Part shown: in pieces, positions 17,875 to 23,136 of the stretch | How positions within the stretch are numbered: position 1 is the first letter of the stretch | How the letters are laid out: the number at the start of each line of letters is the position of its first letter | Source: BOG-938 sp035524315 | GTDB lineage: Bacteria; Pseudomonadota; Alphaproteobacteria; Caulobacterales; Caulobacteraceae | Length of the DNA stretch: 23,136 bases | Assembly (NCBI GenBank): GCA_035524315.1 | Contig: DATKPD010000022.1 | Location: 1 to 23,136, forward strand | Direction of reading: 5' to 3' | Notes under the pieces: generated by a model | Database searches by the model: none | Seen by the model: only the letters and a program-made list of their open reading frames with translations | What the model was told of the DNA's origin: nothing | Made by a program: the position numbers and the translations under genes

Positions 17875-20118
17875 CTAATACTTGTAACCCAGGCGAAGGC
17901 CGAATTGCCGAGGCGTGTTTACCGCCACAGTGGCCGCGTTAGGCACGCCAGGCGTAAAGCCGCCGCCGCCGCCGGTGGCCTGGATATTATCTTCAAGATT
18001 GCGCGCGAAAGCCTCGGCGGTGAACCTTTGATCGGCGCTGGTGTAGGTTAGGCTCGCATCGGACCTGGTGAAGGCTGATTGCGTGTAGTGGATCGCGCTC
18101 ACGAAGTCGCTGATCAGATAAGACGACGAGTAACGCGTATCGATCCGGAACTTCACGCTGCCCTTGTCACCCAGAGACCAGTAGTGATTGTAGCCCGCCG
18201 ATATGACTGCGGCTGGAGTGCGGTCAAGAGACTGTCCCGACCAATTGACGTTCGCATTGATCCCCGCTCGGAAGTTGGAATAGCGGGACTTTTCCATACT
18301 TAGCGAGCCGTCAAAGGTATTGTTGTCGTCCAGCCGGAAGTTCATTTCGTTTTCCCAGCCGTAGAGCGTCGTCGGGGTGCCCTTGGTGAAGATCACGAAG
18401 TTGCCCATGATGTTTTCGAGGCTGCTGATCTGTTCCGAAGCGTAGTCGTAATAGTAAAGAGCCGAATTGAGTTGAAGATTAGGTAGGATGCGCCCCTTGT
18501 AGCCGAGTTCGTAAGCGGTCAGGGATTCCGGTGCATAAGGACCGGCGCCATGGGTGGCCGGATCGAAGTCATTGAAGCCGCCGGCCTTATAGCCGGTGGC
18601 GACCGAGGCGTAGACCAGTTGGGTCGGCGTGAACTGTGCGTTCAGTCCCACGCGGTAAGTCAGCTTGCTTGCGCTTTCGGAGCCATTGTTTGGGCCGCCG
18701 ATGCAGTCTGCGAAGGGTGCGCAGAGCTTTCCATGCGCATCAAACGGACCGGCGGCGAAGGTTCCGACGCGGGTCAGTGCGTCGTGGCCCTCGCGCAGAC
18801 CCAAGACCAAGCCAAACACGTCGTTCAGGTGCAAGGTGCCTTGGCCGAAAACGCCATACGTGGTGTGGATGGTGTTGTTGACCGGGTCGATGCCGTTGGT
18901 GCTGTCCGCATAGGTGGGGTTCACAAAGGGCGCGCCCCAATTGTGATCGCTCTCGTGGATATTTTCACGATACCAGTTGGCGCCCACCACCCAGTCGATG
19001 CGGCCCGGCGTCTTGTTCGACAGGCGCACCTCGTGGGAATCCGTCTGGAAGTTCCCATGATAGTCACGCCAGCCGTATTGGCCGCCGTTGTTGGCAAGAG
19101 GGTTGTTGCCGGAGTTGGTCATGTCGTGCTGCTGGAAGCTGAGGTGAGCCCCGTCGTAGGCAAGGTGCACGTACCCCAGGTCCTTGTTGAACTCGGCGTT
19201 CACATTCAGGAAGCTGTCGTTGATGCTACTGGCGAAGGGGCTGCCATAAATTTCCCGCTGGCTCGCGCCAGAGGTGGTGAACACCTTGTCAAGAAGGGCT
19301 TGGCCGGCGCCGGTCCCTCCCACATGGCCGCCCGTAACCGCCACGAACAACGTCCCGTCCGACTGGAATTTGTAGAGCAGTGAGCCGCGACCCGACACGT
19401 CGTCCTGGCCGTTCACAGCCGGTCCCGTCTTGTAGGCGCCAAGGGCGGGCGTGAGGTAGCCGTCGGCCTCATTGGCGTTTGCGGCAAAGCGCACCGCCAG
19501 TTGGTCATTGATCGGAACGTTGACCGTGAAGTCTTCGCGATGGGTGTTGTAGTTGCTGATTTCGCCGTCAGCGCTGGCCTGGAAGGTGTCCTGGGGGCGG
19601 TTCGTGATCACGTTTAGCGCGCCACCGGTGCTGGACTTGCCGTACAGCGTGCCCTGCGGTCCGCGCAGGACCTCCACGCGCGCCACGTCGAAGAAGGCCA
19701 AGCCCTCTTCCACCGGCCGACCATAGGGGATGCCATCGACGTTGAAGGAGATGCCCTCGTCGCCTTTGCTGGTGTTGTCGGTGGTGGTCACGCCGCGAAT
19801 GGCGATGTTGACCCCGAAGTTGTCGCGACCGACCACAACTGAAGGCGAAACGTTCTGCAGGTCGGACACATTGACGATCCCCTGATCCTTCAGGGTCTGG
19901 CCTGTGTAGGCCGTCACGGCCAAGGGCGTGCGAGCGATGGTGGTGTCGCGCTTTTCCGCGGTGACGATCACTTCCGACAGGGTGTTGGCTTTGTCGGTCG
20001 AGGCTGATGCCTGGGCGCCAGCCGTTTGGGCTCGAGCGACCATCGGCAGGCCGCTAAGCGAGCCGACGAGTGCGGTAGTGGCCAGAACCAGGCGCACAGT
20101 GTTGCGGTGAATGTGCAT
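17875..20118 (-). CDS. TonB-dependent outer-membrane receptor
   Basis: 747 aa. Signal peptide about 1-30 (cleavage near ARA-QT). A TonB-box-like LSEVIVTAEKRD segment (about 47-58) is followed by the plug domain (VNVSDLQNVSPSVVVG, IAIRGV, RVEVLRGPQGTLYGKSSTGG) and a 22-strand barrel-type region ending in the aromatic terminus RLGYKY, as needed for outer-membrane insertion. No N-terminal signalling domain is present, so it is not an anti-sigma-coupled transducer. It imports a ligand at the expense of proton motive force. The esterase gene immediately downstream suggests a plant phenolic ester as ligand, by inference. GGGGGAT precedes the ATG. The divergent two-component system is a likely regulator. 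Confidence 0.93.
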   Translation of the reverse strand: MHIHRNTVRLVLATTALVGSLSGLPMVARAQTAGAQASASTDKANTLSEVIVTAEKRDTTIARTPLAVTAYTGQTLKDQGIVNVSDLQNVSPSVVVGRDNFGVNIAIRGVTTTDNTSKGDEGISFNVDGIPYGRPVEEGLAFFDVARVEVLRGPQGTLYGKSSTGGALNVITNRPQDTFQASADGEISNYNTHREDFTVNVPINDQLAVRFAANANEADGYLTPALGAYKTGPAVNGQDDVSGRGSLLYKFQSDGTLFVAVTGGHVGGTGAGQALLDKVFTTSGASQREIYGSPFASSINDSFLNVNAEFNKDLGYVHLAYDGAHLSFQQHDMTNSGNNPLANNGGQYGWRDYHGNFQTDSHEVRLSNKTPGRIDWVVGANWYRENIHESDHNWGAPFVNPTYADSTNGIDPVNNTIHTTYGVFGQGTLHLNDVFGLVLGLREGHDALTRVGTFAAGPFDAHGKLCAPFADCIGGPNNGSESASKLTYRVGLNAQFTPTQLVYASVATGYKAGGFNDFDPATHGAGPYAPESLTAYELGYKGRILPNLQLNSALYYYDYASEQISSLENIMGNFVIFTKGTPTTLYGWENEMNFRLDDNNTFDGSLSMEKSRYSNFRAGINANVNWSGQSLDRTPAAVISAGYNHYWSLGDKGSVKFRIDTRYSSSYLISDFVSAIHYTQSAFTRSDASLTYTSADQRFTAEAFARNLEDNIQATGGGGGFTPGVPNAATVAVNTPRQFGLRLGYKY

Positions 20119-20334
20119 TGGATATCCCCCTTATGGATCGGGCAGAGCGGCCGCTCAGATATGCAGGAGCGCACCTGCAAGCGGGGCGACCCGCGTCTTC
20201 CCGGTAAATTTGTTGCTTGTCTTAGCTTCTCAGCGAGTAATCACTCGTTACTGCTGTCTTAGGCTCGGCTTGTTGTATAATTCGTGTCGACTATGCTCCG
20301 ATAGGCGACCATCAAATGGCTTACACATCTCCGA

Positions 20335-20356
20335 ATGAGATGCGCTATTATCTCAT
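20335..20356. repeat. Inverted repeat, possible operator
   Basis: ATGAGAT (20335-20341) and ATCTCAT (20350-20356) form a perfect 7-bp inverted repeat with an 8-base spacer, about 220 bases upstream of either divergent gene. The size fits a dimeric transcription factor site. Confidence 0.45.
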
Positions 20357-20443
20357 GTCGCTGTGATAGTAGTCGTGCCGAGCGTGACGTAAGACAAGTA
20401 GCGTTTTGTATCGCTGTTTTTGACGCCTTCGGAGGGGCGTCCC

Positions 20444-20469
20444 TTGACAGCTTGGTTGTTGGCGATCGG
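20444..20469 (+). promoter_or_regulatory. Candidate promoter of the response regulator operon
   Basis: TTGACAG at 20444-20450, 11-base spacer, GCGATCGG at 20462-20469. The -35 is identical to that at 8010-8016; the -10 match to GCtANAWC is poorer. It would start transcription about 80 bases before the ATG at 20559. Confidence 0.35.
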
Positions 20470-20491
20470 GCGCCTTCACCTTCAGTCGCCT

Positions 20492-20519
20492 TGTGTATCG
20501 AACTGTAACGCTGTGTATC
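20492..20519 (+). repeat. Direct repeat TGTGTATC, 20-bp period
   Basis: TGTGTATC occurs at 20492-20499 and again at 20512-20519, start to start 20 bases (about two helical turns), with TGTAACG between at 20504. A looser copy, TTGTATCG, is at 20406-20413. OmpR-family regulators bind such direct repeats. The position just before the response-regulator start suggests autoregulation. Confidence 0.4.
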
Positions 20520-20558
20520 AATCACGGCGCGGCGCGCGTAGAGGCGCTAAACAAGGAC

Positions 20559-21287
20559 ATGAGCCCGCTGACTGCCCCCGCCGAAGGACGCATACTCGTC
20601 GCAGAGGACGACGCCGATATCCGCGAGTTGATCATCGCCCAGTTGGCGCGGGAGCCCTACGCGGTCAGTGCGGCTGTGAACGTGGCGGAGATCCGCGCGT
20701 CGTTGGACCGCGGGCGCGTGGATTTGCTGGTGCTCGACCTCAATCTTCCAGATGGCGATGGCCTGGACCTCTGCCGGAAGCTGCGCGCGGAAGGCTTCGA
20801 CGGCGCCGTCATCATGGTCACCGCGCGCGATGCGCCCATAGACCGCGTGCTCGGCCTTGAGCTCGGGGCGGACGATTACCTCACCAAGCCCTTCGAGCCC
20901 CGCGAATTGCTGGCCCGGGTACGCAACCTTCTCAAACGCCATCGGGCCGTCGGCGAGGCTCCGAAACGCGAGGCGCGCATGGCCCGCTTCGGGCCCTGGC
21001 GGCTAGACGTGCACCAGCGGCGACTGATCGGATCAAACGATCGGCTGGTCATGCTGTCCGCGGCCGAATACCGCCTTCTTCGTCGCTTCCTGGACGCTCC
21101 AGGAAAGGTGCTTTCCCGTGAGGAACTGCTGCCTGAACGCAGCGCCACGGTGGCGTTTGACCGCACGATCGACCTGCAGATCAGCCGACTGCGCCACAAA
21201 CTGTCCACCGAGCCTGGCGGAGACCAGGCTATCCTGACCGTCCGCAGCGAAGGCTATCTCATGCCCGGCCCGGTCAGTTTCGAATGA
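20559..21287 (+). CDS. OmpR/PhoB-family response regulator
   Basis: 242 aa from the ATG at 20559. Receiver domain (about 12-125): acidic pair EDD at 16-18, phospho-acceptor Asp60 in LLVLDLNLPDG, Thr88 in MVTAR, Lys110 in DDYLTKPFEPREL. A winged-helix DNA-binding domain follows (about 140-240), with the ...LSAAEYRLLRRFLDAPGKVLSREEL recognition region and DRTIDLQISRLRHKL. The frame opens at a GTG at 20493, but those 22 codons overlap the direct repeats and precede the conserved fold; AAGGA lies close before 20559. It overlaps the kinase gene by four bases (ATGA). Its targets probably include the divergent receptor/esterase operon, by position. Confidence 0.95.
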   Translation: MSPLTAPAEGRILVAEDDADIRELIIAQLAREPYAVSAAVNVAEIRASLDRGRVDLLVLDLNLPDGDGLDLCRKLRAEGFDGAVIMVTARDAPIDRVLGLELGADDYLTKPFEPRELLARVRNLLKRHRAVGEAPKREARMARFGPWRLDVHQRRLIGSNDRLVMLSAAEYRLLRRFLDAPGKVLSREELLPERSATVAFDRTIDLQISRLRHKLSTEPGGDQAILTVRSEGYLMPGPVSFE

Positions 21288-22759
21288 CGGGGATGCTGGG
21301 CAGGATCGCGGCCTTCACCGATTCCCTGACGGGGCGGGTGATGCTGATCTTGACCGTGGGCGTGGCGGCGGCCGCCATCCTCGCGCTGTTTGTCTCCGAA
21401 CAGGCCCAGGTCCGGGAGTTCGAGCGGATACGTCTTCAAGGCGGGCTCGCTAGCACGCTCGATATCGCAGGCCGACTGGAGCGCGATCCGGTAGGCGCCG
21501 CAAGACTGCTCAACGAAGGCGTCATCTTCGGCGCTCTCGTTCCGCCGGCAACTTGGCGTGATCCGCCGCCGGACCTCAAGCTCAGCCACATACTCATGCA
21601 GCGGCTCGGACCCCAGTCCGCCGCCCGGGTGATGCTGATTCCGCGCGAGTCATGCCTGGTCACGGTGAACGTCGCGATCCGTGCGGCCGGTATGATCGGA
21701 CAGTCGACACCCGATTGTTGGTACGTCCGCTTCCGCGACTCCCGCGGCGTCGATCGGCGGCTGATCATCAACCTGCCTCTGATCAATTTTCCTCCAAATT
21801 CGAAGTTGGACCCGCTCTACATGCTGCTCATCGTCTGCGGGAGCGCGGTCTTGGCGTTTCCGGTAGCGCGCTTTGCGACCGCTCCGCTCGGGCGTCTTAC
21901 GGCCGCGGCCAGGGATTTCTCCGTCACGGTGGATCCAGACGCCATCCCCGAACACGGGCCGAGCGAGGTCAGGGCGGCGTTAAAGACCTTCAACATAATG
22001 CAAAGCCGCGTTCGCGATGGCTTCCGCGAGCGGACTCAAATTCTGTCGTCAATCTCCCATGACCTTCAGACGCCCCTCACACGCCTGCGCCTGCGTTTGG
22101 AACAGGTGAGTGACGAGCATCTGCGCAACCTGCTGATCAACGATCTGGTGGTGATGCAGAAACTCGTCCGCGATGGTCTGGATTTAGCGCGCAGCAGCGA
22201 GAGCCGAGAGCCGTGGTCGATCGTCGACATCGACTCGATCCTGTCCAGCGCGGCCGACGACAATATGGAGTTCGGTAATCAGGTGAGTTTCGTGGGCGGC
22301 TGCGGCGCCCAGGCGCGGGTAAAGCCCAACGCACTGGTCCGTTGCCTTAACAACCTGATCGACAACGCGGTCAAATATGCCGCCGGGGCTGAGCTCAGTT
22401 GTAAGTTCGACGGGCCTAATCTTCTCATCTGTGTACGCGACCACGGTCCAGGCATTCCGGAACACCGGATTGAGGAGGCCTTTCAACCTTTTAGCAGGCT
22501 GGGCGGCGGGGCTCAGGCCGGCCCCGGCACGGGCCTTGGCCTGACGATCGCGCAAGCCCAGGCCCGCACGTTTGGCGCCAGCCTCACTTTGGCCAACCAT
22601 GCTGACGGGGGCGTCTTGGCCGTCATCCGAATAAATCAGGGTAGGCGCCGGGCGCGCCCGCGACGACCCTCACAGCGCCGCTATTCCGGCGGTTGTGCGG
22701 CTGGCGCGAGTTCGATTGACGATCCCGATCAACAGCAGGTGTCCACTGGGCCCAAATGA
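21284..22759 (+). CDS. Membrane sensor histidine kinase (EnvZ-like layout)
   Basis: 491 aa. First membrane span about 18-37, periplasmic sensor region about 39-173, second span about 176-197, HAMP about 198-250. The dimerisation/phosphorylation site is SSISHDLQTPLTR with His259. The ATP-binding domain has the N box NNLIDNAVKYA (356-366), G1 DHGPGIP (386-392) and G2 GTGLGL (415-420). The periplasmic domain is of no named type I recognise and has exactly two cysteines, Cys124 and Cys145, that could be disulfide-linked or redox-sensing. After the last strand of the kinase (AVIRI) a tail of about 40 residues rich in Arg, Ser and Gln is appended. The start at 21284 overlaps the regulator's stop; ATG at 21293 is an alternative. 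Confidence 0.95.
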   Translation: MTGMLGRIAAFTDSLTGRVMLILTVGVAAAAILALFVSEQAQVREFERIRLQGGLASTLDIAGRLERDPVGAARLLNEGVIFGALVPPATWRDPPPDLKLSHILMQRLGPQSAARVMLIPRESCLVTVNVAIRAAGMIGQSTPDCWYVRFRDSRGVDRRLIINLPLINFPPNSKLDPLYMLLIVCGSAVLAFPVARFATAPLGRLTAAARDFSVTVDPDAIPEHGPSEVRAALKTFNIMQSRVRDGFRERTQILSSISHDLQTPLTRLRLRLEQVSDEHLRNLLINDLVVMQKLVRDGLDLARSSESREPWSIVDIDSILSSAADDNMEFGNQVSFVGGCGAQARVKPNALVRCLNNLIDNAVKYAAGAELSCKFDGPNLLICVRDHGPGIPEHRIEEAFQPFSRLGGGAQAGPGTGLGLTIAQAQARTFGASLTLANHADGGVLAVIRINQGRRRARPRRPSQRRYSGGCAAGASSIDDPDQQQVSTGPK

Positions 22760-22777
22760 CTTAGCAGGGGTTTGAGC

Positions 22778-22794
22778 CGCCAAGATGGCGGTGC
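22778..22794 (+). terminator. Hairpin after the kinase gene
   Basis: CCGCCA at 22779-22784 pairs with TGGCGG at 22788-22793 around a three-base loop, 19 bases after the kinase stop. There is no T-run, so its strength as a terminator is doubtful. Confidence 0.35.
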
Positions 22795-22887
22795 GGTCAT
22801 GCCCTGCCAGTTCTGCAGGTTAGCCACGGCGTGAGATCCTGTGGTCCAGCGCCGTATTGGGGGCGCTTCAAACGGATCACGCAAAGC

Positions 22888-22901
22888 GGATTATTTAATC
22901 C
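22888..22901. repeat. Short inverted repeat upstream of the last gene
   Basis: GGATTA-TT-TAATCC, a near-perfect 14-base palindrome in an AT-rich patch about 80 bases before the ATG at 22982. It could be an operator for that gene. Confidence 0.35.
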
Positions 22902-22981
22902 CTCTCAACAAACGCGCAGCGTCATCATTCCCCGGGGGGCCTAGGGACGACACCCGCGTAGCGCGATGCGCCAGAGGAGCA

Positions 22982-23136
22982 ATGATCTTGAACATAATTG
23001 CACGGATTGCGGCCCTCGCGGCCAGCGTTCTGGCTGTGTCCAATGGGGCGTTGGCTCAAACCGCACCAAGCTACAATGTGACGGGCCACATTGCCCTGCC
23101 GGACGGCGGTTGGGACTACTCGTCCTTCGACGCCGC
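22982..23136 (+). CDS. Exported protein, probably YncE-like beta-propeller (partial)
   Basis: The first 51 codons only; the gene runs off the window. A Sec signal peptide covers about residues 1-25 (cleavage near GALA-QT). The following GHIALPDGGWDYSSFD segment is like the first blade of exported YVTN/YncE-type beta-propeller proteins as I recall them (LPDGGWDYASFD-type opening). GAGGAG lies immediately before the ATG. Same strand as the kinase gene, 222 bases downstream, so it may be a separate transcript. Function cannot be judged from this fragment. Confidence 0.65.
   Translation, partial: MILNIIARIAALAASVLAVSNGALAQTAPSYNVTGHIALPDGGWDYSSFDA

Larger units (their letters stand above)
20119..20558. 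promoter_or_regulatory. 440-base divergent regulatory region between receptor and two-component genes
   Basis: No gene is supported here. The sequence is more AT-rich than the coding DNA on either side. It contains an inverted repeat (20335-20356), a promoter-like TTGACAG (20444), an 8-bp direct repeat (20492 and 20512), GACGCC/GGCGTC arms (20422-20441) and a TATAAT (20276-20281) without a clear partner. Confidence 0.5.

Overview
The window is high-GC DNA with features typical of an alphaproteobacterium, most likely Caulobacteraceae (Caulobacter/Phenylobacterium-like). The clues are a TonB-dependent receptor next to a tannase-family esterase, exported GlcG/HbpS-like proteins, a GGAAC-N16-GGTT general-stress promoter, and promoters resembling the Caulobacter housekeeping consensus. 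The lineage is an inference; no rRNA or marker gene is present. I see no tRNA, rRNA, CRISPR array, IS element or phage gene.

Left part (1-7.9 kb): a lone class II c-type cytochrome, then an SDR oxidoreductase, then a tight three-gene unit: a YdeP/FdhF-type molybdopterin oxidoreductase, FdhD (overlapping it by ATGA), and a small 'nitrate reductase-associated' family protein. Facing this unit is a ModA-like substrate-binding protein with no signal peptide. These four genes share a molybdenum theme, although no nitrate reductase or Mo transporter is visible. Upstream of the ModA-like gene, on the same strand, is a two-HKD phospholipase D-type protein. It seems to be translationally coupled (TTGA overlap) to a 50-residue single-span membrane protein.

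Middle part (8.0-12.7 kb): two secreted GlcG/HbpS-like proteins bracket a secreted cupin, with a 10-bp hairpin between the first convergent pair. An exported YtcJ-type amidohydrolase follows, preceded by what looks like a frameshifted small exported ORF.

Right part (12.7-23.1 kb): a hemerythrin-like protein and a large-subunit KatE catalase form a probable oxidative-stress operon read leftward from an EcfG-type promoter. Next is a TonB-dependent receptor/tannase operon, probably for uptake and cleavage of an aromatic (galloyl or hydroxycinnamoyl) ester. Divergent from it is an OmpR-type response regulator/histidine kinase pair, separated by a 440-bp AT-richer region with inverted and direct repeats. 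The window ends inside an exported, probably beta-propeller (YncE-like) gene.

All function calls come from reading motifs in the translations; no database search was possible.
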